Source: Nostoc sp. LEGE 12450
Lineage (GTDB): Bacteria > Cyanobacteriota > Cyanobacteriia > Cyanobacteriales > Nostocaceae
Assembly: GCF_015206895.1 (NCBI RefSeq)
Contig: NZ_JADEXU010000004.1
Coordinates: 37,484-101,483, forward strand
Direction of reading: 5' to 3'
DNA: 64,000 nt
The translations under genes were made by a program, and so were the position numbers. Below are positions 7,715-16,878 of the stretch, piece by piece (position 1 is the stretch's first letter; every line of letters starts with the position of its first letter). The notes beneath the pieces were generated by a model that saw only the letters and a program-made list of their open reading frames with translations, did no database searches and was not told the origin of the DNA.

Positions 7715-10036
7715 CTAGAGCCAAAACTGGCGATCGCCTTCGACTGTACCTGGAGCAATTCCTTGTAAGCGCCGATAAGCTATTTTATCAGAACCGTATA
7801 ATGGGACAGGTAAGCGAGGTTCTTTCAACGCCCCGTGATGTAGCAATGTCAATTTAAGTGTAGCTTCTATTAAACTTTCAATTGATACTTGCTGTTCGTG
7901 TTCAGGATCAGGAATAACCTTTAAACGCAGAGGATAAGGTAAACCCATTTTCTCAGACTTAACCTCAGTAGTGACTAAAATTACTTCATACGGCGATAAG
8001 CGAAGAGCTAACCCCTTAGTTGGTGCTGTCACTACAGACTGCTGAAATTTATATAGTCGTGGAATCTGAGATTTTACACACTCTACCAGAATAAACTTTG
8101 AACCAATAACTTTTGCTCTTTCTCTTAAATTCTTTATTTCATCACCACAAAAACGCCCATCACGGTAAATTAGTACAGTTTTTTGTCTTAATTCAGCAGA
8201 TGGTAGAAATCTTTCTAGTGTTCGTTTATCAATTGTTTCACCCTCAGTTAAAGCATCTTCCAGTCGGTAACGAATAAACTCCCCTCGCTTGTCATAGAGG
8301 CGTACACTCGCACAGACATTTCTACTTCCGATTCCTTTCTTTTTAGACATTCTGGAAACATCAAAGCCGATAAAATAATCAGCAATTTCTAAAGGTTCAG
8401 CTAAAATAAAGGGTAAGTTTCCTAACTTTGCAAGAATTCCTGGAATTACCTGATGAAGGATATTCCCATAATTGCTGGTATTTTTTAATGTATCTTCATA
8501 AATTACTTGACTAGCAATTTCACGCCGGAGTAAGCGTGAAGAAATAAAAGAATAAAAGCTACCATCATCACTATTATCAGCCTGACGATCGCTCTGAGGT
8601 AGAAATGTCAAAACAATGTCAGTAGGAATCGCCATTAATTCATTAATAGCTTCTTTAAATTTTTTTCTATCTTCAGGAACTGCCATTAGTTTATCAACAG
8701 CTTCTTCAACTTTTTCTCTATCTTCAGGCACACTTGAACTACTTACTGATACACTAACTCGATGAACAATTATGCTTTCAAACCCATAGTATTTGAGACG
8801 TTTCTGAACTTCTCTGATAAAAGGATCTACCTTTAAATCACAAAGCTTCAAAGCTGTAATGCGAATCGGTGTTGCTTTATCTTCATATTGAGCTTGACGA
8901 CGATAAACGCCTCCTTGTGATAGTCCTTTGAGGACATCTCCTCTCCTACTTATAAAATTTTGACCAGATTTATCCTTTCCAAATAGAAGTTGAATATCTT
9001 CAAGCTTAAATTCTAGTGGCAAGAATAATTCAGAACAATTGCCACCTTTTCTACTGTTAATACAGTTTTCGGATAACACAAATCCATAAAGACTTAGAGC
9101 TAGTGCAGCTTCTTTTTTGTATGAAGCCAAACTATTTTGTCGTTCTTGATAAGGAATCTTAGCTTCTTTGAGTAAATCCCCATAGTTTACATCAAATCGT
9201 TTGGCAGTTTCTTCTGTAATACAAGGAATAAGAGCAGCCATTGCATAAGGATACCGTTTTTTGTTCTTACCAAATTGAACAACTACAACAGGTTGATCTC
9301 TTGGTGCTTCACGAATAGCGATTTCACTGGTTGATGCAGGCTTATAGTCGAGCAATTCTTCTTCACGCTCACCAATAGTTCCTTCTATATCTACAATAGT
9401 AGCTGAACTATTCTTTTCAATATCTCGAACATTTAAACCAATTAATAAATCTCTTGAATTTTGTCTATAAGGATGATTTTCGTAAAAATCAGACAATTTT
9501 CCTTTAAATACAAAAGAACTGCGAACAGTTATAGCAATAGCTGGGTGTGAAATATTTTTAATTTCAATTGCTTCTGCCCAAAATTTTGCTTCTCGTCTAA
9601 CCTCAACTTTGTTAAATGGAATACTAAAATATGAAAATGGTCGTCTAATTTTTAATATTCTTATAGCTAGTTCAGAAAGAATATCAGCAGATATCTGTGG
9701 TTGGCTTACCCATTGGATTGAATAATAGCGATCGCCAATATCTTTTTTCAATTCCTCTTGAATTTCTGTTAAAGCTTTTCGCCATGCATCTAAACTTGGC
9801 ATTGCTTGATCGGGTTTAGCTAAAACCCAGAAATTTCCACCTGTAAAAATGGACATAATATCAGGAAATTTCTGACTAAACCGCCAACTTAAGCGATTTC
9901 CTATTTCAGTATCTACTCTGGGAGTCAGTCGAAAGCAAATTAAGTTAGGTTGAGGAATATTTAGTAAAAATATCTCTGCCAAAAATATTGGGGATATATT
10001 AGTTTTTAAGGGGGATTGAAGCACACCAGCAGTCAT
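7715..10036 (-). CDS. ago: Prokaryotic Argonaute, long form with complete catalytic tetrad
   Basis: The 773-residue protein ends in a PIWI domain (about 540-773). Its RNase H-like residues can be placed: Asp559 (YFIGFDVS), a glutamate finger at Glu593 (or Glu598), Asp626 (LIYRDGRF) and Asp750 ([11 protein letters not shown]). Spacing follows the DEDD tetrad of active long Argonautes. An N-terminal and PAZ-like half (1-300) and a MID region (about 390-545) precede it. Active relatives use small nucleic acid guides to cleave invading DNA. It is translationally coupled (ATGA) to the Cas4-like nuclease gene upstream. An internal 17-residue tandem duplication at 436-469 is unusual. Guide type (DNA or RNA) cannot be told from sequence. 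Confidence 0.92.
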   Translation of the reverse strand: MTAGVLQSPLKTNISPIFLAEIFLLNIPQPNLICFRLTPRVDTEIGNRLSWRFSQKFPDIMSIFTGGNFWVLAKPDQAMPSLDAWRKALTEIQEELKKDIGDRYYSIQWVSQPQISADILSELAIRILKIRRPFSYFSIPFNKVEVRREAKFWAEAIEIKNISHPAIAITVRSSFVFKGKLSDFYENHPYRQNSRDLLIGLNVRDIEKNSSATIVDIEGTIGEREEELLDYKPASTSEIAIREAPRDQPVVVVQFGKNKKRYPYAMAALIPCITEETAKRFDVNYGDLLKEAKIPYQERQNSLASYKKEAALALSLYGFVLSENCINSRKGGNCSELFLPLEFKLEDIQLLFGKDKSGQNFISRRGDVLKGLSQGGVYRRQAQYEDKATPIRITALKLCDLKVDPFIREVQKRLKYYGFESIIVHRVSVSVSSSSVPEDREKVEEAVDKLMAVPEDRKKFKEAINELMAIPTDIVLTFLPQSDRQADNSDDGSFYSFISSRLLRREIASQVIYEDTLKNTSNYGNILHQVIPGILAKLGNLPFILAEPLEIADYFIGFDVSRMSKKKGIGSRNVCASVRLYDKRGEFIRYRLEDALTEGETIDKRTLERFLPSAELRQKTVLIYRDGRFCGDEIKNLRERAKVIGSKFILVECVKSQIPRLYKFQQSVVTAPTKGLALRLSPYEVILVTTEVKSEKMGLPYPLRLKVIPDPEHEQQVSIESLIEATLKLTLLHHGALKEPRLPVPLYGSDKIAYRRLQGIAPGTVEGDRQFWL

Positions 10037-10854
10037 GTAGAAACCTCTGATATAGTAAATTCACAAATTAAGTTAAATGGACAGTAGCGACAACTTATAC
10101 CCGGATTTTGGGGAAATATTTGACTGAAATCAGCAGAATTTTTACGGTAGCGTTTCAAATCTTCTTGATGTCGTTGAGCTATTAGAGCAAGTTCTATCTG
10201 AAAAGCCTTAAGAGTGTTAGATGCTGCGCTGATAGGTTCTGACCAGTTACCATTTTCTAAGTTATAAAAAGACGCTACTGCTTTTTGTTGAGGGTACAAA
10301 TAACTAGCAGCTAGTAAATAAATATACCCTTGTCGCCGATCAAAATCAGAGTGGCCAGTCTTAAAATCTAAAATGTGCAAAGTCTCATCTTCTTCAGCAA
10401 AAATGCAGTCAATCGCAGCATAGAAGTTAAAAGACTGATTACCCTGCTTAATCAAAATTGGTTCTGGAAAACCCTCATCACCTCGACTAAGTTGAATAAT
10501 TTTCTTCTCAGCAAGAATTGGATTTTGCTGATAGTTTGTCAGTATCTGAAGTACTCGCTGCTGAACTAAATCTGACTCTTTTCGCAATTCCAGAATCTCT
10601 ATCATTTTTTCTACAGCATCTTCTTGATGTAACATCAGGGAGTTTTCATGAAACTCATAAACCCCCCTTTGTGCTAGTAATCCAATTCGCTGAGGAGTGC
10701 TATCACTTGCCAAGATTGCTGCAACCGCAGGTTCTCGCGATCGCCCTTTTGTAAAACCTCGTTTCATGTCACAGTGTAAGTGTTCTTTCCCTATAGGTGG
10801 AGAATACTGCAACCATAGGTTGTAACTGGAAAATGATAGCCGATTTTGGCTCAT
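10033..10854 (-). CDS. Cas4/RecB-like PD-(D/E)XK nuclease with Fe-S cluster cysteines
   Basis: Counted from the upstream TTG at 10863, the nuclease motifs are Asp152 (AAIDCIF), Asp166-Phe-Lys168 (ILDFKTG) and the Gln178...Tyr182 motif (RRQGYIYLL). Cysteines C31 and C258-x2-C261-x5-C267 match the 4Fe-4S arrangement of Cas4 and AddB enzymes. The start is taken as ATG 10854, since 10863 is TTG. Cas4-type enzymes are exonucleases acting on DNA ends. Here it overlaps the Argonaute gene by 4 bp and no cas1, cas2 or CRISPR array is present. A role with Argonaute, for instance making or trimming DNA fragments used as guides, is inference. Cas4-like nucleases have been noted next to prokaryotic Argonautes before. 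Confidence 0.85.
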   Translation of the reverse strand: MSQNRLSFSSYNLWLQYSPPIGKEHLHCDMKRGFTKGRSREPAVAAILASDSTPQRIGLLAQRGVYEFHENSLMLHQEDAVEKMIEILELRKESDLVQQRVLQILTNYQQNPILAEKKIIQLSRGDEGFPEPILIKQGNQSFNFYAAIDCIFAEEDETLHILDFKTGHSDFDRRQGYIYLLAASYLYPQQKAVASFYNLENGNWSEPISAASNTLKAFQIELALIAQRHQEDLKRYRKNSADFSQIFPQNPGISCRYCPFNLICEFTISEVST

Positions 10855-10891
10855 TGATGTCAAATCCGAGAATTTAGCAGAGAAAAAAGTT

Positions 10892-11095
10892 TTACTTGGT
10901 TAGGATTTCGTAGATTGCCGTATATACACCAATCTCAGTTGCCTTTTCCAAAATACGCAAGCCTTCTAGCATCTGTTCCGCAGCCTTTATGAGTTGTGGA
11001 TTGCGGCTTGATTTTTGAATTTCTTCAAGCAGAACTGGTAGAGGTCTACCAACAGAAAAGCACAATTGTTCAGCGTTCAACGATTGTTTATTCAT
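10892..11095 (-). CDS. Small protein leading the Argonaute operon
   Basis: A 67-residue, mostly helical protein (from ATG 11095) ends 37 bp before the nuclease gene and so is probably the first gene of a three-gene operon. No family is recognised. The N-terminal SLNAEQL...GR pattern resembles SLNAEQLMYLAGR at the end of the XRE domain in the divergent regulator (residues 61-73), perhaps by chance. A codon frame extends upstream to 11128, but the ATG at 11095 is the more convincing start. It could be an accessory subunit or an antitoxin-like partner; the function is unknown. Confidence 0.6.
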   Translation of the reverse strand: MNKQSLNAEQLCFSVGRPLPVLLEEIQKSSRNPQLIKAAEQMLEGLRILEKATEIGVYTAIYEILTK

Positions 11096-11159
11096 GCTTT
11101 TGCTCTTGTGTAACGAAATATAACTCAACGAACATCAGTACAGCCGCCTGAATTGCCAT

Positions 11160-11280
11160 ATAATTTCAACAAAGCAAGATATCAGTTGTTCAGTATTGAA
11201 CTATATTATTCAACTTGTATAATTTTTGTCAACTAATTAACACATGAAAAATAAATGTTGAATTTTATTTTCAACATTGG
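11160..11280. promoter_or_regulatory. Cluster of GTTGAA/TTCAAC half-sites between divergent arms
   Basis: The 355-bp spacer holds several related sites: TTTCAAC (11164-11170), the palindrome GTTCA-GTAT-TGAAC (11188-11201), TTCAAC (11209-11214) and the palindrome TGTTGAA-N7-TTCAACA (11256-11276). Such a cluster in an AT-rich divergent spacer next to an XRE regulator suggests operators that control both arms. Binding by the XRE protein is inference. Confidence 0.5.
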
Positions 11281-11450
11281 TATTATCTATCTATGAGTGA
11301 TTCAAAAGCTAAAAATTTTGGGTAACTTATAGGCCACCGACTCCTGAAAAGCTTTGTAAAATAAGGCTTATAGCCTACTGTGACTCAAACCGATACAAGG
11401 TTTATTATTATGTATGCTTCAGGAAATGCGTTAGGCAGTTGAATGTGATT

Positions 11451-12536
11451 ATGGATAAACAAGAGAGTCAGAGTTTTGGCAGGTGTATTTGGCAAGCTCG
11501 TAGAAAGAAGGGATTGAGTCAGCGTGAGCTAGCAGCAAAGATAGGGGTGGACTACACCTATTTGTCCAAACTAGAAAACGACCACGTTGAGCCAAGCGAG
11601 AAGGTTATCCGCTCGTTAGCAGAACATCTGAGTTTGAATGCAGAGCAGTTGATGTACCTAGCTGGACGCATGACTCAAAATGACTCGGAAGCTTTCGAGC
11701 AATTGCTTAAGGTTAACTACAAAGAAATGCCTGCTTTATTTCGTCGAATGAGAGAAAGTCCGGGTATTGATTCTTTAGTTAACGCAAGAGATGAGCAAAT
11801 TGCAAGACTACAAAAAGAAAATGCTGAACTCAGAGATAAGGTAGCAAAGCTTCAAAATCGCTTCTATTCTAAATATGAGATTGAAAACATAGCGAATGAT
11901 CTTCTAAGTCGTATACAAATTTCATCTCAATATGCCCCTAAATTATCTATCGATACTACTAGGGTATGTGACTTTTTAAATTTGAGTATTTGTCATGCAC
12001 AAATATCTCCTGATGAGCGGGGATTGATCATAGCTATGATTTTACCTTTAGAACGTACAATTTTGATAAATAATGATATTCCAGAAGTTCTAGGAGCTTT
12101 TACAGAATCAACAATTGCTCACGAAATAGGACATTGGTTACTTCATGTTAACAAGAATGAAAATGAAGCTTTATGGGAACAAAGAGATATCAATACTGAC
12201 ATTAAAGAAACTAATAATCCATTCTTCTGTCGTAGTGCTAGTGAGCCACTTGATAAATATATTGCTAGTAGTCAGCTTGATAAGATTGAATGGCAAGCCC
12301 AGTATTTTGCAAGCTGTCTGTTAATGCCTCGCCATGTATTGCAAAAAATAAGCAAAGGGCGTGATCTAACTAATTGGAAACATCTTTATAGAATTAAAGA
12401 TGAACTTGGTGTAACAATATCTAATCTCATAAATCGGCTGCAAGATATTGGATGGATTTATATTCCTAAAGGTTCTAAGCAAATATTTCCTGGAAGTATG
12501 GAATCAGAATCTCAACGAATAAAGTATTGGTTATGA
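11451..12536 (+). CDS. XRE-family regulator fused to an ImmA/IrrE zinc metallopeptidase
   Basis: Residues 9-72 form an XRE helix-turn-helix (KGLSQRELAAKIGVDYTYLSKLE). A coiled coil (about 108-137) follows, then an ImmA/IrrE peptidase with HEIGH (224-228) and a downstream glutamate in IEWQAQYFASCLLMP (Glu280) as the likely third zinc ligand. ImmA cleaves the ImmR repressor in ICEBs1, and IrrE activates the DNA-damage response in Deinococcus by cleaving DdrO. A repressor carrying its own protease domain could be stress-switchable. The ATG at 11451 is chosen over a TTG at 11439. It is divergent from the Argonaute operon and 24 bp upstream of a paralogue. Confidence 0.88.
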   Translation: MDKQESQSFGRCIWQARRKKGLSQRELAAKIGVDYTYLSKLENDHVEPSEKVIRSLAEHLSLNAEQLMYLAGRMTQNDSEAFEQLLKVNYKEMPALFRRMRESPGIDSLVNARDEQIARLQKENAELRDKVAKLQNRFYSKYEIENIANDLLSRIQISSQYAPKLSIDTTRVCDFLNLSICHAQISPDERGLIIAMILPLERTILINNDIPEVLGAFTESTIAHEIGHWLLHVNKNENEALWEQRDINTDIKETNNPFFCRSASEPLDKYIASSQLDKIEWQAQYFASCLLMPRHVLQKISKGRDLTNWKHLYRIKDELGVTISNLINRLQDIGWIYIPKGSKQIFPGSMESESQRIKYWL

Positions 12537-12559
12537 GTCAAGAATGTGAGGAGTAAAAA

Positions 12560-13255
12560 ATGAACATCTTCAAAAAATATCAATTTTATAGCAAAGAACA
12601 AATTGAGTTGAAAGCTAATGAAGTTTTAAGAGTTATGGAGGTTGAGAATTTTCCTCCAAAGTGGCCTTTTGAGGCTAGTCGTGCTGCTGATGCTTTGGGA
12701 ATAATGATTGACAGGCAAAGCATACCTCCTGATACTCAAGGGTCAATAGTGGCTAAAATTCTCCCATTGGAGAGAAAGATTGTACTCAATGAATTAATTC
12801 CTAATCTAAATGGAGGATTTGAACAATCGACAATAGCTCATGAAATTGGACACTGGATACTCCATGTCAATCAAGATGAAGCTGACGGGTTTACAGAACA
12901 GTTAGAATTAAATCTAGGACTAGAAGATGTCACGAAATATTTTTTATGCCGCACTGTAGACGCTAAAATTAGCCAGATAAATATGAATAGCCAGTTAGGA
13001 AATATTGAATGGCAAGCTCAGTTTTTTGCTAGTTGTCTGTTAATGCCTATACACATTCTAGAGGCTACACGAAAAGGACGTGATTTAACTAACTGGAAAC
13101 ATCTTTATGCAATGAAAGACCAACTTGGTGTCACAATTTCTAATTTGATAAATCGCCTAGAAGACCTCGACTGGATTAACATTCCTAAGGGATCTAAGCA
13201 AATCTATCTGGGTAAAGCTGCACCGAATGGGCAGACAAATTTATTTAATAGGTAA
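12560..13255 (+). CDS. ImmA/IrrE metallopeptidase without DNA-binding domain
   Basis: The 231-residue protein is a close paralogue of the C-terminal part of the preceding gene: both share STIAHEIGHW, NIEWQAQFFASCLLMP-type and GRDLTNWKHLY segments and the same C-terminal IPKGSKQI. HEIGH lies at 94-98 and the putative third ligand is Glu150. It lacks the XRE and coiled-coil parts, so it is a free protease. Twenty-three bases separate the two genes, so they are probably one transcript arisen by partial duplication. The substrate is unknown; the upstream XRE protein is an obvious candidate. Confidence 0.87.
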   Translation: MNIFKKYQFYSKEQIELKANEVLRVMEVENFPPKWPFEASRAADALGIMIDRQSIPPDTQGSIVAKILPLERKIVLNELIPNLNGGFEQSTIAHEIGHWILHVNQDEADGFTEQLELNLGLEDVTKYFLCRTVDAKISQINMNSQLGNIEWQAQFFASCLLMPIHILEATRKGRDLTNWKHLYAMKDQLGVTISNLINRLEDLDWINIPKGSKQIYLGKAAPNGQTNLFNR

Positions 13256-13338
13256 AGTGCGATCGCACTCCATTATCTCATCATGCGATCGCACCCCACA
13301 AACTACTAAAATAGAAAGTAAGATGCTCAGAATAGCCT

Positions 13339-13926
13339 ATGAACGCCACGACAACCACTTTCCCTTCTACACTCAAATTGAAAATTGACTTGACTGATGA
13401 GCAATTTTTCCAGATGTGTCAGAAAAACCGCGATTATCGATTTGAGCGTACAGCATCAGGGGAATTATTAATTATGCCACCTACAGGTAGTGATACTGGC
13501 AACCGTAATTTTGATATGGTTGTTGAATTAGGAATCTGGAATAAACAGACTAAATTAGGCAAAGGTTTTGACTCTTCAACTGGCTTCACCCTACCTAATG
13601 GTGCAGAACGTTCTCCTGATGCTTCTTGGGTGAAAATTGAGCGTTGGAATGCTTTAACCCCAGAACAACAAGAAAAATTTGCCCCCATTTGTCCTGATTT
13701 TGTAGTAGAGTTGCGTTCTCGTACTGATTCCTTGAAAGAATTGCAGGAGAAAATGCAAGAATATATAGAAAATGGCGCTAAATTAGGTTGGTTAATTGAC
13801 CGGAAAAACAAGCGAGTAGAAATTTATCGTCCAGGTAAAGATGTAGAGATATTAGACAATCCTACTAGCTTATCAGGAGAAAATGTCCTACCTGGATTTG
13901 TGTTGAATTTACAGCAAATTATCTAG
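13339..13926 (+). CDS. Uma2 family (DUF820) nuclease-fold protein
   Basis: The 195-residue protein has the family pattern: DYRFERTASGELLIMPPTG near the N-terminus, a SPDASWV aspartate and PDFVVELRSRTDSL as the core of a PD-(D/E)XK-like fold. Here the lysine of the usual ExK motif is replaced by Arg (ELR), as is common in this family. Uma2 proteins are very abundant in filamentous cyanobacteria and their targets are unknown. It follows the ImmA gene by 83 bp on the same strand and may or may not belong to the defence island. Confidence 0.9.
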   Translation: MNATTTTFPSTLKLKIDLTDEQFFQMCQKNRDYRFERTASGELLIMPPTGSDTGNRNFDMVVELGIWNKQTKLGKGFDSSTGFTLPNGAERSPDASWVKIERWNALTPEQQEKFAPICPDFVVELRSRTDSLKELQEKMQEYIENGAKLGWLIDRKNKRVEIYRPGKDVEILDNPTSLSGENVLPGFVLNLQQII

Positions 13927-13928
13927 CC

Positions 13929-14304
13929 TTATCGATTAGGATAGATATAGCGAATTTCAAAGCGACTTTGTTCCCAAAGTGGTAGCAAAGCCTGTTTAGC
14001 AGTATTTAATTGAGCTTGCGAAAAAGATATCTTCCCATTTTCTATAATCCAAATAAATATCCGAGTTATTAAATCTGCCTTTAATATAATCAAATTCATT
14101 AGCAAATTGCTGTATTAAATTCCATAAATCTTGTCTTACACAAAATAGGATAAATCTTCTGCTTCCTGCAAAGTTTACAAATTTAAAGTCCCATGTTTCT
14201 AAAATATTTTCAAATTTGATTGGTAAACTTTTATACTCTTGGTAAGCTCCATCAATACATAGTATCCATGTAATAAATTTTTTAATTGACTCTGGAATAG
14301 TCAT
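13929..14304 (-). pseudogene. Hypothetical gene with probable single-base frameshift
   Basis: An ATG-started frame from 14304 runs through MTIPESIKKFITWILCIDGA to a stop at 13996. A second frame overlaps its end and reads ADLITRIFIWIIENGKISFS and onward to LPLWEQSRFEIRYIYPNR, stopping at 13929. Removing one G near 14089 joins them into a protein of about 124 residues with a natural-looking C-terminus. No family is recognised. It could be a decayed gene, a sequencing error, or a shorter real protein of 102 residues. Confidence 0.5.
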
Positions 14305-14711
14305 CAGATAAGTTACCTACTAGTATAAATTTACTACGCCTTATTTTGTTTATGTAATTAGCAATTTATCAAGTCAGGTCGAATAGTATAGTGATTTTGA
14401 ATACTATAATGAAACCCTTCATTTTGATGTAAAGGATTGAGCGAATAGAATAAGACTGTTGGCGAATTAATGTAATTAATTTCAGTGCGTTTCAACACAC
14501 TTTAGCTATTAGCCCGCAATGTATTGCAAACTGGGAAAGCAACACTCTCACCAAGGTTTTAGGGCTGGTGATTTTAACCCATCGTGAATTGACCAACAGC
14601 CTTATAGAATAGAGCCTCCGGCACGCTGACGCGTAGCTTGCTTCACCGTAGGAGTACGCTACTATACAAACGAAATCCGCATACGACAGGGCTAGGATTA
14701 ATGAAAAACCA
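14305..14711. other. Gene-free spacer with a short dispersed repeat
   Basis: The 407 bp hold no convincing gene. A GC-rich dispersed-repeat segment (GCCTCCGGCACGCTGACGCG and onward, about 14612-14662) lies in the right part; the left part is AT-rich and featureless. Confidence 0.5.
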
Positions 14712-15608
14712 CTAATTAAGCAAAGGCAAAAATTGGCGAATTAACCCAATTGTTACTGCCGGCAATTCCAACTGTGGTGTTAACCCCACATCTTCCAACT
14801 CTTGAAAAAATCGGATTGCTTGGGGATTAATTTCGGCAAGGCGGCGACCAATTGAAGGCCCTGTAAATTCTGACTTTTGCCCCCAAATAATGGCGGTGGG
14901 AGTTATTAATTCTTGAATGTAAAGGGATAAATCAAAGCATAAATCGCCACGGACAAAGGATAGTGCTGCATATTCAGCATTAGGCTGCTGGGCGGATTGT
15001 AAATAAGCATCTACAATTTCTTGGTACACTCGATTAGACTTAGCAAATTGCCGTTGCTCTAAGAAACTACGAATACCCCCACTGGTGGCTACCCCTGTGC
15101 TGTAAATTAAACGGTCAACAACAGGAACACTGATTAATTGGGCAAAAAAACTACGTGAGTAGTCTTCGCCAAAGTCGGAAAGTCCGGCGGGGGTGGTGAG
15201 AATTAAAGCCTTGAATAAATCAGGATGAGCTGCTGCTACTCGGATTGTAAATGCTGCGGTCAAAGAAGAAGCGATCGCAGTTACTGGGCCAGTACAAGTC
15301 TGCTGTAAAAACTCCCGAATCGTGGTCAAATAATCCTCAATATTATAATCTCGTGCCGGATGCTCAGACCGACCCCAACCGATCAAATCGGGTGCAATGA
15401 CCCGATATTCGGCGGCAAAAGCCGGATAAACCTTCGACCACTCATAAGCAGAAGATCCGCCACCAAAGCCGTGCAAGAACACCAAAGTTTCCCGACCATC
15501 TCTAGCAGTTACATTAGTCTGCCAAGGCGCTCCATCAGCAGAATAATACACCATTCTACCTAGTGAGGTATTTATAGAGTGTTGGTCAAATCCTTGTGGT
15601 TGAAACAT
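14712..15608 (-). CDS. Alpha/beta hydrolase
   Basis: An alpha/beta-hydrolase fold protein with the oxyanion-hole motif HGFGGGSSAYEW and the strand-turn YRVIAPDLIGWGRS. The nucleophile-elbow position reads AIASSLTAA, an atypical elbow with Ser but without the flanking glycines. No clear catalytic histidine stands in the usual place near the C-terminus (LEDVGLTPQLELP), so activity is doubtful or unusual. The start MFQPQGFDQHSINTS at 15608 is preferred over an ATG at 15644. The substrate is unknown. Confidence 0.85.
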   Translation of the reverse strand: MFQPQGFDQHSINTSLGRMVYYSADGAPWQTNVTARDGRETLVFLHGFGGGSSAYEWSKVYPAFAAEYRVIAPDLIGWGRSEHPARDYNIEDYLTTIREFLQQTCTGPVTAIASSLTAAFTIRVAAAHPDLFKALILTTPAGLSDFGEDYSRSFFAQLISVPVVDRLIYSTGVATSGGIRSFLEQRQFAKSNRVYQEIVDAYLQSAQQPNAEYAALSFVRGDLCFDLSLYIQELITPTAIIWGQKSEFTGPSIGRRLAEINPQAIRFFQELEDVGLTPQLELPAVTIGLIRQFLPLLN

Positions 15609-16114
15609 AAGTATTTTTTGTTGCCTGTAGTCATTCGTTGGCATAAGTGAAAGTAGTGATGCAGGTACACGCAGAGAAAATTTTGATCCTGTCTTTGCGT
15701 CCCCAAGTCTTTTTTAGTTACACTGGATGCTTACGCGTTTAGTTCAAACTTCCACTCATTGTTATTATCAGCCAATCAATTCCTCTAAAACTTCTCACCA
15801 CCGTCAGATTAAGCAGATGTAAAATTACTGGATTACTTGTAAAGATTTGGTGATTTTTTTTCCAATAAAAAGGAAATTAACCTTGAAATTACTGTCTTAC
15901 AAGGTTTTTCATGGTAGCGAGGATCACTAAAGCCTGAATCCAGCATAAGTTTTTATGGTAATCTATCAAAAAACTAATAAATAATTTTGAGCGTTAAAAA
16001 TAGTTGAAACGCTTATTTTAATAGGCTATTTATTCTACTTCTATATGTAAAATAAATTGCTTTTGATGTATAACCAATCTGATTATTATCTAAGTAATGG
16101 TAAGGCGGGATGTC
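15609..16114. other. Gene-free spacer
   Basis: An AT-rich 506-bp divergent spacer. The only structure noticed is a weak hairpin (ACCTTG ... CAAGGT followed by TTTT, near 15879-15909). No gene is supported. Confidence 0.4.
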
Positions 16115-16699
16115 ATGGTAAAGCAGGCTACTCTTCAATTAAATAAACTACCAACGATTGAAGACGCTGAATTTGCGCTTGACAAATTTAATATACAAAA
16201 TGAAATTAAAGCTTCAGCTTGCAGGGATCAGTTTGAGTCAGCCATTGATGCCGCCAGAATTAGTGTACCTACTTGTATATTTTTAGACTTAGAAGAATTG
16301 AAGTGTTTTGAACCAGTAGAGCGCCAGTATGAACGCTGGGGAGTAATTTTTCACAATTCTCTAGCAATACAACCATCAAATCCAGCATTTCCAACCTATT
16401 CAGGGCTAACAGTTTTAATGGGAGCGCCCAAAAGTGGATTTGTAGAAGCTACTTTCTTGCGTCCGGTTAACTCGGTTAGTGCCTTTGTCACTAGTTCTCA
16501 ACGGCTAGTACTTTCTGCTTACGATCGCGATCGCCAACTACTTGGTCAAACTGCACTACCAGGCTCTAATCTTGCTAATTCAGACTCAGCAATTTCTCCC
16601 AATACCTTATTATCTATAAATGTGAATAACATCTATAGCGTTACCTTCTGTGCTTTTGATGGTCAATTCACCATTGACAACTTTCATTTTTGCCTTTAA
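16115..16699 (+). CDS. Uncharacterised cyanobacterial protein, probably beta-sandwich
   Basis: A 194-residue protein without signal peptide or membrane segment. The C-terminal 110 residues alternate short hydrophobic strands (LTVLMGAPKSGFVEATF, VSAFVTSSQRLVLSAYDRD, YSVTFCAFDGQFTIDNFHF), a pattern like lectin-type beta-sandwich modules seen in secreted PEP-CTERM proteins. The ATG at 16115 has an AAGGCGGG ahead of it and is preferred over 16097. The function is unknown. Confidence 0.75.
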   Translation: MVKQATLQLNKLPTIEDAEFALDKFNIQNEIKASACRDQFESAIDAARISVPTCIFLDLEELKCFEPVERQYERWGVIFHNSLAIQPSNPAFPTYSGLTVLMGAPKSGFVEATFLRPVNSVSAFVTSSQRLVLSAYDRDRQLLGQTALPGSNLANSDSAISPNTLLSINVNNIYSVTFCAFDGQFTIDNFHFCL

Positions 16700-16878
16700 A
16701 AAGCCTTTATGCCCTTGCTCTGAGCCACCTAAAATGGTATCTTTATTTCCGCCGTGCTGTACTAGTCTACTATCTGTCGATGCAAAGCAGGCATCTTGTG
16801 GTTTGGGTCTTCACCTTTTCTTCATTCCCTAGTAAAACTTATACAATAGGTAATTTCGTAATCAAGTAGGTAAACACT

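Noticed and set aside
10033..10854. Possible CRISPR-Cas locus because of the Cas4-like nuclease
   Set aside because: No Cas1, Cas2 or effector gene and no direct-repeat/spacer array were found in the window; the gene overlaps the Argonaute gene instead.
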